Source: Sodalis ligni | GTDB taxonomy: Bacteria; Pseudomonadota; Gammaproteobacteria; Enterobacterales; Enterobacteriaceae | Assembly (NCBI RefSeq): GCF_016865525.2 | Contig: NZ_CP075169.1 | Span: 2,976,337 to 3,040,336 of the forward strand | DNA length: 64,000 nucleotides | Direction of reading: 5' to 3' | Shown: positions 1-8,669 of the stretch, piece after piece | Numbering within the stretch: the stretch's first letter is position 1 | Layout of the letters: the number at the start of each line of letters is the position of its first letter | The notes under the pieces: generated by a model | The model's input: only the letters and a program-made list of their open reading frames with translations | What the model was told of the DNA's origin: nothing | The model's database searches: none | Position numbers and translations under genes: made by a program

Positions 1-1483
1 CACCCGCGCCGGTTTGCTGCGCCAGACAGGCCATCAACACGCTGAACGCCGGTTCGATAGCGGCTTCATCCACACAGGCATAGCCCAGCAACAATCCTTT
101 TTTACGCTGAGACGTCAGATAATAGGTGGAGAGCGGCCGGACGTAAATACCTTGCCGTCCCGCGTCCCGCGCCAGGCGCTCGTCATCCACCTCCTCCGGC
201 AGCGACATCACCAAATGCAGACCGGCGTTGCTGTCGTCCCGCAGCGCATCCTCCCCCAGATGCTGCAGGATCAGACGGCTCAGCACAGTACGCCGTTTAC
301 CGTACAGCAGCCGCATACGGCGGATATGGGAGGCATAATGCCCCTCGGCGATAAACTGCGCCAATACCAGCTGGGTGATCCAGTGGCCGCCGCGGTACAG
401 CTCCGCATGGGCCACACGCATCTGCTCGGCCAGCGCCAGGGGCAGCACCATATAGCTGATTCTCAGCCCCGGATAGAGGGTTTTACTGAAGGTGCCGATA
501 TAGATCACCGGCGCCTGCGGCGTCAGGCTTTGCAGGGCGGGAATAGGGTTGCCGGAATAGCGGAATTCACTGTCATAATCATCCTCCACCACCCAAGCCC
601 CGCACTCCTGCGCCAGGGCCAGCAGACGCTGGCGCCGGGTAAGGCTCATCACCGCCCCGGTGGGATATTGATGTGACGGTGTCACGCATATCAGCCGAGG
701 CGCATCGCCCTCCGCCGGCACATCCGGCAGGCTGATCCCTTGATTATCCACCGTCACGGGAACCACTTCCACGCTATTGACGGTGAGCACGTTGCGCAGC
801 CCCCAATAGCAGGGTTCCTCAATCCAGGCGCGATCGCCGGGATTGCACAGCATCTTCGCCAGCAAATCAACGGCCTGATGGGTGCCTTCGGTAATAATAA
901 TCTGCTGCGCCTCGCAGTTCACCGAGCGTGCCACCCGCAGATAATCCACCAGCGCCTGCTGCAGGTCCGGGCTACCCCCCATGCGCGAATAGGTCAGATA
1001 GTCCGGCTTGATACGCCTTATCAGCCGGGAATGAATGCGCCGCCACAGGCCGTGTGGAAAATTGGACACGTCCGGCACCCCAGGCATAAACGCGCCCCAC
1101 TGGTGCGGCGACGCGCCGGTTTTAGCCAGCAGATGGGCCCCTCTTTGGGAAAATTCGTTTTCCGCCAGCCGCCGGGAGGCCGGCGGCTGCTCGTTAACCG
1201 GCGCCATGGCGCCATCGGGCATATGGTCGGTGACAAAGGTTCCGCTGCCGGCGCGGGTAAAGGTATAGCCCTCCGCCAATAATTGTTCATAGGCGGTACT
1301 GACGGTATTGCGCGACAGCGACAGCGCCCCCGCCAGATCGCGGGTGGGGGGCAGACGGCTGCCGGCGCCGATGACGCCCTCCAGGATAGCCAGGCGGATA
1401 CAGTCGTATAAGCGGCGGTGCAACGGGCCCTGGGTATGAGCGGACAAGCGCTGCAGCAGCATATCGGTAAGAAGCGATCTCAA
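1..1483 (-). CDS. MocR/GabR-type GntR regulator with aminotransferase-like domain (C-terminus off the left edge)
   Basis: The frame is open from about 1483 to the window edge, roughly 494 codons, so almost the whole protein is visible. The first ~80 residues form a GntR winged helix (SRLPPTRDLAGALSLSRNTV). The rest resembles a fold-type I aminotransferase, with the PLP-binding segment GTFSKTLYPG and the upstream VVEDDYDSEF. This domain order defines the MocR/PdxR/GabR subfamily, in which the PLP domain senses an amine or its PLP adduct. The start is inferred as TTG 1483 behind an AAGGTG ribosome site; ATG 1462 is the alternative. It is divergent from gabT-gabD, so the inferred role is GABA-responsive control of that pair, like Bacillus GabR. 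Confidence 0.87.
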   Translation of the reverse strand, partial: MRSLLTDMLLQRLSAHTQGPLHRRLYDCIRLAILEGVIGAGSRLPPTRDLAGALSLSRNTVSTAYEQLLAEGYTFTRAGSGTFVTDHMPDGAMAPVNEQPPASRRLAENEFSQRGAHLLAKTGASPHQWGAFMPGVPDVSNFPHGLWRRIHSRLIRRIKPDYLTYSRMGGSPDLQQALVDYLRVARSVNCEAQQIIITEGTHQAVDLLAKMLCNPGDRAWIEEPCYWGLRNVLTVNSVEVVPVTVDNQGISLPDVPAEGDAPRLICVTPSHQYPTGAVMSLTRRQRLLALAQECGAWVVEDDYDSEFRYSGNPIPALQSLTPQAPVIYIGTFSKTLYPGLRISYMVLPLALAEQMRVAHAELYRGGHWITQLVLAQFIAEGHYASHIRRMRLLYGKRRTVLSRLILQHLGEDALRDDSNAGLHLVMSLPEEVDDERLARDAGRQGIYVRPLSTYYLTSQRKKGLLLGYACVDEAAIEPAFSVLMACLAQQTGAG

Positions 1484-1507
1484 TTGGCACCTTCATTTTT
1501 TCAGAAC

Positions 1508-1528
1508 TGGCTCTGGATTATAGAGCCA
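1508..1528. promoter_or_regulatory. Candidate MocR operator: TGGCTC-N9-GAGCCA inverted repeat
   Basis: Two perfect 6-bp arms lie in the 129-bp intergenic region between the divergent MocR regulator and gabT. The position suits autoregulation and control of gabTD. The assignment rests on symmetry and position only. Confidence 0.4.
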
Positions 1529-1612
1529 CAACGGGGATAAATAGCAATCGGGAGTTAGGCCGGGGTCTGTGTTGGGTATTTTATGCCGCATCATATCGGG
1601 AGTCATCGCAGC

Positions 1613-2879
1613 ATGAACAATAGTGAAATGAATCAACGTCGTCTGTCAGCCACGCCGCGCGGCGTTGGGGTAATGTGTGATTTTTATGCCGCCCGGGCGG
1701 AAAACGCCACCCTGTGGGACATTGAAGACCGACCCTTCACTGACTTCGCCGCCGGCATCGCGGTACTCAATACCGGTCACCGCCATCCGAAAATCATCGC
1801 CGCCATCAAGGCGCAGCTGGATCTCTTCACCCATACCGCCTATCAAATCGTCCCTTACGGCAACTACGTGACCCTGGCGGAAAAGCTTAACGCCATCGTG
1901 CCGGTGGCCGGACCGGTAAAAAGCACCCTGTTCAGCACCGGCGCCGAAGCGGTGGAAAATGCGGTGAAGATCGCCCGCGCCTATACCAAACGGCCCGGCA
2001 TCATTACCTTCGGCGGCGCCTTTCACGGCCGTACGCTGCTGACGCTGGCCCTCACCGGCAAAGTGGCCCCCTATAAATTGGGATTCGGCCCGTTGCCGGG
2101 ACAAATTTTCCATGCCCGCTATCCCAATGCCCTGCACGGCGTGTCCGTTGAACAGGCCATTGACAGCATTGACTCGCTGTTTCATACCGATATCCCGGCG
2201 GATCAGGTGGCGGCCATTCTGTTTGAGCCTATCCAGGGGGAAGGCGGATTCAACGTCGCGCCGCCCGAATTTATCATCGCGTTGCGCAAGCTGTGCGACC
2301 AGCACGGCATCTTGCTGATAGCCGACGAAGTGCAAAGCGGTTTTGCCCGCACCGGCAAGATGTTTGCCATGGAGTATTGCCCGCAGGTGAAGGTGGATCT
2401 GATCACCATGGCCAAGAGCCTGGGCGGCGGCATTCCCATTTCCGCCGTGGCCGGCCGCGCCGAGGTGATGGATGCGCCCGCGCCGGGCGGACTGGGAGGC
2501 ACCTATGCCGGTAACCCGCTGGCGGTGGCCTCCGCCCTGGCGGTGCTGGAGGTGATTGAGGAAGAACAGCTTTGCGCCCGCGCCCGGCGCCTGGGGCCCA
2601 TCTGACGGAAACCCTGAACAAGGCCCGGTCATCCTGCCCGGCAATCTCCGCGGTGCGCGGACAGGATCCATGGTGGCGGTGGAATTCGCCGATCCGGCCA
2701 CCGGCAAGCCCGATCCGGTCTTTACCAAGAAGATCCAGCGCCAGGCCCTGGAGCAGGGACTGCTGCTGCTGACCTGCGGCGTTCATTACAACGTCATTCG
2801 TTTCCTGTACCCGCTCACCATCCCCGATGATCAGTTCACCGCGGCGCTGGACCTGCTGAGCCGGTTGCTTAAATCATAA
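1613..2879 (+). pseudogene. gabT: 4-aminobutyrate aminotransferase, two frameshifts
   Basis: GabT is a PLP enzyme that moves the amino group of GABA to 2-oxoglutarate, giving succinate semialdehyde for GabD. The sequence follows the family from MNNSEMNQRRLSATPRGVG through the PLP segment (LLIADEVQSGFARTG, then TMAKSLGGG) up to about residue 330. The frame is then lost at 2593-2599 (a G run) and again at about 2656-2663. The last ~70 codons (ending in LLLLTCGVHYNVIRFLYPLTIPDDQF) resume in the third frame. Both breaks are explained by single-base deletions. A protein made from the first frame stops at 2605 and lacks the C-terminal small domain. The start is ATG 1613 behind GGGAG. Confidence 0.88.
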
Positions 2880-2902
2880 CAAGACCGAGGAAGACCAAGA
2901 CT

Positions 2903-4363
2903 ATGCAGCTTAATGACCCGACATTGTTTCGCCATCAGGCTCTGATCAACGGCGAATGGCGCGACGGCGACCATGGCGCCGTTGAAGCGGTGACCAATCC
3001 GGCCACCGGTGAAGTGCTGGCGAAGGTGGCGCAATTGAGCGCTGCCCAGACCGGCGCCGCTATTGGCGCCTCCGCCGATGCGCTGGTCTCATGGCGCGCG
3101 CTGACCGGTAAGCAGCGGGGAGTAGTTCTGCAAAAATGGGCTGCCCTCATTGAGCAACATCAAGAGGATCTGGCGGTTATCCTGACGGCGGAACAGGGCA
3201 AATCCCTGGCGGAAGCCCGCGGCGAAATCGCCTATGCCAACAGCTTCATCATCTGGTTTGCCGAAGAGGCCAAACGGGTGGAAGGGACGGTATTACAATC
3301 CCCCCAGGCCCATCAGCGGTTGCTGGTGATTAAACAGGCCATCGGCGTCACCGCCGCCATCACGCCGTGGAATTTTCCGGCGGCGATGATCACGCGCAAG
3401 GTTGCGCCCGCGCTGGCAGCCGGTTGCACCATGATTGTCAAACCCGCCGAGCAAACGCCCCTCACCGCCCTGGCGCTGGCGGAGCTGGCGCAGCGGGCCG
3501 GCATTCCCGCAGGCGTTCTGCAGGTAGTGACCGGGCCGGCGGCGGCGGCGGGCAAAGTGCTGTGCGACAGCCCCGTTGTGCGCAAGCTCAGCTTTACCGG
3601 CTCCACGGAAGTGGGCCGTTTGCTGATGGCCCAATGCGCCCCCACCATCAAAAAGCTCTCCCTGGAGCTGGGGGGCAACGCGCCGGTCATTGTGTTCGAC
3701 GATGCCGATTTGGACAGCGCGGTGGCCGGCATTATGGCGTCGAAATTCCGTAACAGCGGGCAGACCTGCGTGTGCGCCAACCGTATCTACGTGCAGCGGG
3801 GTATCTACCCGGCGCTGGCCGCCCGGCTGGTGGCAAGCGTCGAGGCCCTGAGAGTGGGCAACGGCATGGAGCAGGGCGTGACCCAGGGGCCGCTTATCGA
3901 CGATGACGCCGTCGCCAAGGTGCGCGCTCATATCGACGACGCCCTGAGCCAGGGAGCGACCCTGCTCACCGGCGGGCGGCCGCACGCGTTGGGGGGCACC
4001 TTTTTCCAGCCTACCGTTATCGGCGATGTGACGGCCTCCATGCGTTTCGCCCGGGAAGAGACGTTCGGCCCGGTGGCGCCGCTGTTTCCTTTTGACGATG
4101 AGGCGCAGGCCGTGGCCATGGCCAACGACACTGAATTCGGCCTGGCGGCCTATGTCTTCACCCGCGACGCGGCTCGTCAATGGCGGGTGCCGGAAGCGTT
4201 GGAGTACGGCATGGTGGGCATCAACACCGGTCTGATTTCCAATGAGGTGGCGCCGTTCGGCGGGGTGAAACAATCCGGTCTCGGACGGGAAGGATCCCGC
4301 TTCGGCATCGATGAATACCTGGAAATGAAATACCTGTGCCTGGATCTTTCCCCGGCCCGGTGA
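2903..4363 (+). CDS. gabD: Succinate-semialdehyde dehydrogenase (NADP+)
   Basis: The 486-residue product is an aldehyde dehydrogenase family enzyme that oxidises succinate semialdehyde to succinate in the GABA shunt. Visible landmarks are the NADP-binding stretch TPWNFPAAM, the Glu motif LELGGNAPV, the catalytic cysteine in NSGQTCVCANR and the terminal GVKQSGLGREGS. Length matches E. coli GabD (482). It starts 23 bases after the broken gabT behind AGACCGAGGAAG and is probably co-transcribed with it. The gene is intact although its partner aminotransferase is not, so it may serve other semialdehydes, including products of the amine cluster just downstream; that is inference. Confidence 0.92.
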   Translation: MQLNDPTLFRHQALINGEWRDGDHGAVEAVTNPATGEVLAKVAQLSAAQTGAAIGASADALVSWRALTGKQRGVVLQKWAALIEQHQEDLAVILTAEQGKSLAEARGEIAYANSFIIWFAEEAKRVEGTVLQSPQAHQRLLVIKQAIGVTAAITPWNFPAAMITRKVAPALAAGCTMIVKPAEQTPLTALALAELAQRAGIPAGVLQVVTGPAAAAGKVLCDSPVVRKLSFTGSTEVGRLLMAQCAPTIKKLSLELGGNAPVIVFDDADLDSAVAGIMASKFRNSGQTCVCANRIYVQRGIYPALAARLVASVEALRVGNGMEQGVTQGPLIDDDAVAKVRAHIDDALSQGATLLTGGRPHALGGTFFQPTVIGDVTASMRFAREETFGPVAPLFPFDDEAQAVAMANDTEFGLAAYVFTRDAARQWRVPEALEYGMVGINTGLISNEVAPFGGVKQSGLGREGSRFGIDEYLEMKYLCLDLSPAR

Positions 4364-4535
4364 AACATGGCCCGGCGCGCGGGGTTTCCTCGCGGCGCCC
4401 GGCCCGGATCGGGCTGCATCCCAAAGGTGCAACCGCTGCCCGCACTGCACATATTTAACGCACAAATTGTAGGGTTATTCCGCTTTTCCTTCCCGTCAGC
4501 CCGCCTCCGTAGCCTTCTGCTGGAATTTGCCAAAG

Positions 4536-4550
4536 TGGCACGAAAGATGC
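4536..4550 (+). promoter_or_regulatory. Candidate sigma-54 (-24/-12) promoter
   Basis: TGGCACG-AAAG-ATGC matches the RpoN consensus TGGCACG-N4-TTGC at every fixed position but one, with the required 10-bp spacing between GG and GC. Transcription would begin near 4562, about 100 bases before the ABC binding-protein gene. It implies nitrogen-responsive activation of the amine cluster. Confidence 0.55.
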
Positions 4551-4557
4551 TTGATGT

Positions 4558-4569
4558 ATGATGCATCAT
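4558..4569. promoter_or_regulatory. Perfect 12-bp palindrome ATGATGCATCAT, candidate GntR operator
   Basis: The palindrome overlaps the predicted start of transcription from the adjacent -24/-12 element, a usual place for a repressor. Related copies occur at 7843-7854, before the SDR gene, and at 11737-11747, before the GntR gene. The FadR-type GntR at 11002-11676 is the likely binder. The core octamer also occurs once at an apparently unrelated place (near 31622), so the core alone is not specific. Confidence 0.45.
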
Positions 4570-4663
4570 TTAACCTGGCGATAGCGCCCGGCCAATGATG
4601 ACGAATCATTAAACACATAAACCATTTTGCTCACTTTGTTGGCTGACATTATAGGGGTAGGGT

Positions 4664-5692
4664 ATGTTGAAAAAATTAGCGGTCACCGCACTTCTCGTGG
4701 GCTTGGCTTGCCAGGCACAGGCTGAATCCCTGACGGTTATTTCGTTTGGCGGACAGAACAAGGACGCCCAGGACAAGGCGTTCTATCAGCCGTTCAGCGC
4801 GGCGGGCAAGGGCACTATCGAGGCGGGGGAATACAACGGCGAAATGGCCAAGATCCGCGCCATGGTGGAAACCGGCCAGGTGGGCTGGGATGTGGTGGAA
4901 GTGGAAGGGCCGGAGCTGCGCCGCGGCTGCGACGAAGGTCTGTTCGAACCACTGGACTGGTCCAAGCTGGGGGATAAAAGCGAATACGTTAACGGAGCCG
5001 CCAGCGAATGCGGCGCCGGCATTTTTCTCTGGTCCACCGTGCTGACCTATGACGCGCAAAAGCTGAAAAAAGCCCCCACCAGCTGGGCCGACTTCTGGAA
5101 TGTCAAAGACTTCCCCGGTAAACGCGCCTTGCGCAAAAGCGCCAAATTCACTTTGGAAATCGCCTTGTTGGCTGACGGCGTAAGACGGGAAGACGTCTAC
5201 TCCCAATTGGCCACCAAGGTCGGGGTGGATCGGGCCTTTAGAAAACTTGATGAAATCAAACCGCAAATCCAGTGGTGGGAATCCGGCGGGCAGCCCCTGC
5301 AGTGGCTGGTTTCCGGCGATGTGGTCATGACATCCGCCTATAACGGCCGCGTCGCGGCGGCGGATAAAGAAGGGCATGATTTCCGGATGGTCTGGGACGA
5401 CAGCCTGTACGATCTCGACAGTTGGGCGGTGGTTAAGGGTTCCAAGCACAAAGCCCTGGCGGAACAATTCATCGCGTTTGCCAACCTGCCGGAAAATCAA
5501 AAGGTGTTCGCGGAAAATATCCCTTACGGCCCCACCAATAAAAAGACCATCAGCCTGATTGATCCGGCCATCGCCAAGGGTTTGCCCACCGCGCCGGATA
5601 ATTTGGTGAACGCCCTGCCGGTGGATACCCAGTTCTGGATCGATCATGGAGAAGAGCTCGAACAGCGGTTCAACGCCTGGGCGGCGCAATAA
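4664..5692 (+). CDS. Periplasmic substrate-binding protein of a polyamine-type ABC importer
   Basis: The 342-residue product has a clear signal peptide (LLVGLACQAQA, cleavage before ES) and the look of the PotD/PotF-like binding proteins (type 2 periplasmic fold), with SFGGQNKDAQDKAFYQPF near the N-terminus and a conserved WWESGGQPLQW region. It would capture the substrate, probably a small amine or amino alcohol, and pass it to the two permeases downstream. It heads the cluster that holds a hydroxylysine-kinase-like enzyme and a PLP lyase, so the substrate may be the substrate of those enzymes. The substrate cannot be read from sequence. Confidence 0.82.
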   Translation: MLKKLAVTALLVGLACQAQAESLTVISFGGQNKDAQDKAFYQPFSAAGKGTIEAGEYNGEMAKIRAMVETGQVGWDVVEVEGPELRRGCDEGLFEPLDWSKLGDKSEYVNGAASECGAGIFLWSTVLTYDAQKLKKAPTSWADFWNVKDFPGKRALRKSAKFTLEIALLADGVRREDVYSQLATKVGVDRAFRKLDEIKPQIQWWESGGQPLQWLVSGDVVMTSAYNGRVAAADKEGHDFRMVWDDSLYDLDSWAVVKGSKHKALAEQFIAFANLPENQKVFAENIPYGPTNKKTISLIDPAIAKGLPTAPDNLVNALPVDTQFWIDHGEELEQRFNAWAAQ

Positions 5693-5726
5693 CCGGAATT
5701 TCGCCATGCAAACCGGAGAAAAAGCA

Positions 5727-6996
5727 ATGATAGCCACTGACATTGTCGCGGCGGGCCAACTTCCCGCCGGCGCTGAAGGCACCGATACGCTCAAACAGCA
5801 GTTGCATCGGTCGCAGCGGATTTACAAGCGGCGCACCTGGTTGCTGGTGGCGCCCTTACTGGCGTTCATCCTCATTATCTTTGTGGTGCCCATTGCCTCG
5901 ATCCTGATAAACAGCGTGGCGAACCCGGAAATCCGCGACGGCATGCCCAAGGTAACGGCGGCGCTGAAACAATGGGACGGCGCCGGCATACCCAATGAGA
6001 ATACCTTCCGGGCGGTAGTCGCCGATTTGCGCAAGGCGCGGGCCGAAGGGCAGATAGCGTCCGTGGCCAAACGCATGAGTTATGAGGATCCGGCCTATCG
6101 GGGACTGATCATGCGCACCCTGCGGGCGGCGCCGGAAAACGACGCGGCCCCGGACACTCGCGAAGCGCTGGTAGGCGCCCTGCCGCTGTGGGGGGAAAAT
6201 ACCACATGGCGGTCGCTGCAACGGGCCTCGCGGCCCTTTACCAGCTATTATCTGCTCGCGGTATTCGACCGCAAAGTAGACCCTCAAACCGGGAATATCG
6301 TTAAATTGCCCGACGGGGACGCGCTGTTCGTCAACGTACTGCTGCGCACGCTGCTAATGGCGGCGGTAGTGACCCTGCTGTGCGTGGGCCTGGGCTATCC
6401 GCTGGCGTATTGGCTGGCCAAGCAGCCGGCCGGCCGCGCCAATCTGCTGATGATCATGGTGCTGCTGCCGTTTTGGACCTCCCTGATAGTCCGTACCGCC
6501 AGTTGGATTGTCCTGCTGCAATCCGGCGGCCTTATCAACGGCGCTTTATTGCATACCGGCATCATCGATAAACCGCTGGTATTGGTGTTCAACCGTATCG
6601 GCGTGTATATCGCCATGACCCATATTCTATTACCGTTCATCGTATTGCCGCTGTACGCGGTGATGAAGGGCATCTCGCCGAATTATCTGCGGGCGGCCAT
6701 CTCTTTGGGCGCGCATCCCTTTATCGCCTTCTGGCGGGTCTATGTGCCGCAAACCTACGCCGGACTGGCGGCGGGGACTGTTGGTATTCATTATGGCCAT
6801 CGGCTATTACATTACCCCGGCGCTGCTGGGGGCCGGGGACCAGATGCTGAGCTATTTCGTGGCGTTCTTCACCAATACCACCATGAACTGGGGGATGGCG
6901 GCGGCGCTGGGCAGCCAGTTGCTGGTTATCGTATTGCTGCTGTATATCGTCTATATCCGGGTCACCCGGACCCAGGCTGAACTTGCCACCCACTGA
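5727..6996 (+). pseudogene. ABC transporter permease (PotB-like), frameshifted near its end
   Basis: This is the first inner-membrane subunit of the importer. TM1 (LLVAPLLAFILIIFVVPIA) is followed by a long periplasmic insert of about 150 residues, then the remaining membrane segments and the coupling EAA-like loop (NYLRAAISLGAHPFIAFWRVYVPQT). The frame breaks at 6771-6781 in a GGGG run. The expected continuation (VFIMAIGYYITPALLGAGDQ) runs in another frame to 6996. A two-base deletion or one-base insertion explains it. Without the last ~75 residues the subunit lacks its final membrane helices. The start is ATG 5727 behind GGAG, 34 bases after the binding-protein gene. Confidence 0.83.
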
Positions 6997-7010
6997 ATCA
7001 GGAGGCCACC

Positions 7011-7835
7011 ATGGTCAGGCAACAGGGCATGCTGTTAATGCGGTTATGGGACGGGCTGTTTAATTTGTACGGCGCGGCGGTGCTGCTTTTTCTGGTGGTG
7101 CCGGTGCTGATTATCGTACCGCTGTCATTTAACGGCGGCTCTTTTTTAAGCTATCCGCTGAACGGCTTTTCGCTGCGCTGGTACCAGGCGTTTTTTCACT
7201 CCCGCGAATGGCTGGGGGCCTTGGGCAATAGTCTGCTGATTGCGCCGCTGGCCACCTTGCTGGCTACCGTGCTGGGGGTTCTGGCCTCGGTGGGGCTGGT
7301 GCGCGGCGAGTTCCGCGGCAAGTCGCTGGTGCTGGCCATCATTATTTCGCCGATGATTGCCCCGGTGGTGATTGTGGCGGTGGGGATGTTTTTTTTTTTT
7401 GCCCGTATAAACCTGCTTTACAGTTATCTCGGCCTGGGGCTGGCCCACGCCATGCTGGGCGTTCCGTTTGTGGTGATTACCGTGACGGCAGTGCTGAAAA
7501 ACTATGATCTTAATCTAACCCGCGCGGCCGCCAGCCTCGGCGCGCCGCCCTGGCAGGCGTTCAGGCGCGTGACTTTGCCGCTGATTGCCCCAGGGGTCTT
7601 CTCCGGCGCGCTGTTCGCCTTTGCCGCCTCGTTTGATGAAGTGGTGGTCACGCTGTTCCTGGCCAGCCCCTCTCAGCGGACATTGCCTATTCAGATGTTC
7701 GCCGGTATCCGGGAAAACCTCGATCCCACCATTGCCGCCGCCGCGTCATTAATGGTGGGGGCCGCGCTGATACTGCTGCTGGTGATGGAAATGCTGCGCC
7801 GCCGGTCGTCCCGTATCCGTGGGAATGCCGGTTAG
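7011..7835 (+). CDS. ABC transporter permease (PotC-like)
   Basis: The 274-residue inner-membrane protein is the second permease of the polyamine-type importer. It has about six hydrophobic segments and the conserved cytoplasmic coupling motif (NLTRAAASLGAPPWQAFRRVTLPLIAPG), followed by the usual FAASFDEVVVTLFL. It begins 14 bases after the restored end of the first permease, with AGGAGG upstream. No ATP-binding subunit is encoded beside it or anywhere in this window, so the importer is incomplete as seen and would need an ATPase from elsewhere. A run of ten T at 7388-7397 is an indel-prone spot but the frame is intact here. Confidence 0.85.
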   Translation: MVRQQGMLLMRLWDGLFNLYGAAVLLFLVVPVLIIVPLSFNGGSFLSYPLNGFSLRWYQAFFHSREWLGALGNSLLIAPLATLLATVLGVLASVGLVRGEFRGKSLVLAIIISPMIAPVVIVAVGMFFFFARINLLYSYLGLGLAHAMLGVPFVVITVTAVLKNYDLNLTRAAASLGAPPWQAFRRVTLPLIAPGVFSGALFAFAASFDEVVVTLFLASPSQRTLPIQMFAGIRENLDPTIAAAASLMVGAALILLLVMEMLRRRSSRIRGNAG

Positions 7836-7842
7836 TGTAAGA

Positions 7843-7854
7843 TCGATGCATCAA
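7843..7854. promoter_or_regulatory. Second GATGCATC palindromic site
   Basis: TCGATGCATCAA sits in the short gap between the permease and the SDR gene and repeats the core of the palindrome at 4558-4569. It may be an internal GntR operator. Confidence 0.3.
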
Positions 7855-7875
7855 GTATCGTGTGGAGGTGAGTAA

Positions 7876-8607
7876 ATGGAGCAGAAAACATTGTTATTGA
7901 CCGGGGCCAGCCGCGGAATAGGCCACGCCACCGTCAAATATTTCCACGCGGCGGGGTGGCGTATTTTTACCGCATCCCGCCAAAGCTGGGTGGAGGAGTG
8001 TCCCTGGGCGGAGAAAATGCTCAATCACATCCACCTGGACCTGGAGGACATCGCCGGCGTCGACGGGGCGATGCCGCTGCTCAAGGAGAAGCTGGAAGGG
8101 CGCCTGGACGCGCTGGTGAATAATGCCGGCATTTCTCCCAAGGCGGAAGACGGCGGGCGCCTCGGCGTGCGCGAGACCTCCTACGCCACCTGGCTGCAGG
8201 TATTCAACGTGAATCTTTTTTCCACCGCCCTGCTGGCCAACGGACTGTTCGACGAGCTGAAGGCCGCCCGTGGCAGCATTATCAACGTGACCTCCATTGC
8301 CGGCACCCGGGTCCATCCGTTCGCCGGCGTGGCCTACGCCACGTCCAAGGCGGCTTTGTCCGCCCTGACCCGTGAGATGGCCTACGATTTCGGCCGGCAC
8401 GGCATCCGCGTCAACGCCATTGCGCCGGGGGAAATCGATACCTCCATTCTCTCCCCCGGCACGCAGGATATTATTGAACGCCAGGTGCCGCTGCAGCGTC
8501 TGGGCAAACCCGATGAAGTGGCTTCCCTTATCTATTTCCTGTGCACGCAGGCCGCCTCGTATGTCAACGGTGCGGAGATACCGGTGAACGGCGGCCAGCA
8601 TGTCTGA
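7876..8607 (+). CDS. SDR-family NAD(P)-dependent oxidoreductase
   Basis: The 243-residue short-chain dehydrogenase shows the Rossmann glycine motif TGASRGIG near the N-terminus, NNAG in the middle, the catalytic YATSKAA (Tyr-x3-Lys) and the family C-terminus (GAEIPVNGGQ). A strong GGAGGTGA site precedes ATG 7876. It lies between the transporter and the kinase/PLP-lyase pair, so it probably oxidises or reduces an intermediate of the same pathway, but the substrate is unknown. The 3' end overlaps an imperfect repeat that recurs at the start of the next gene. Confidence 0.82.
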   Translation: MEQKTLLLTGASRGIGHATVKYFHAAGWRIFTASRQSWVEECPWAEKMLNHIHLDLEDIAGVDGAMPLLKEKLEGRLDALVNNAGISPKAEDGGRLGVRETSYATWLQVFNVNLFSTALLANGLFDELKAARGSIINVTSIAGTRVHPFAGVAYATSKAALSALTREMAYDFGRHGIRVNAIAPGEIDTSILSPGTQDIIERQVPLQRLGKPDEVASLIYFLCTQAASYVNGAEIPVNGGQHV

Positions 8608-8669
8608 ATCCTGTGCATCCGGTGCCGCTGATGTCGATGCAATGAAAAATGGTGGACGGCATGTCTGAA
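8587..8669 (+). repeat. Imperfect 22-bp repeat at the SDR/kinase junction
   Basis: 8587-8608 (end of the SDR gene: Asn-Gly-Gly-Gln-His-Val-stop, with an embedded ATGTCTGAA) and 8648-8669 (start of the kinase gene) are 18/22 identical. Three of the four differences fall at third positions of the SDR reading. An ancestral ATG/TGA overlap may have been duplicated so that the two genes now sit about 50 bases apart. The first ATG opens a short frame that stops before the kinase. Confidence 0.4.

Noticed and set aside
1646..2728. Long antisense open frames opposite gabT, gabD, the binding protein at 4664 and btsS (up to about 400 codons)
   Set aside because: They are shadows of GC-rich codon use on the coding strand; none has a family resemblance, and the plus-strand products are well conserved.
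4660..4665. A sigma-70-like pair TTGCTC-N17-TATAGG just before the binding-protein gene at 4664
   Set aside because: It would start transcription on top of the ribosome site; the -24/-12 element upstream fits better.
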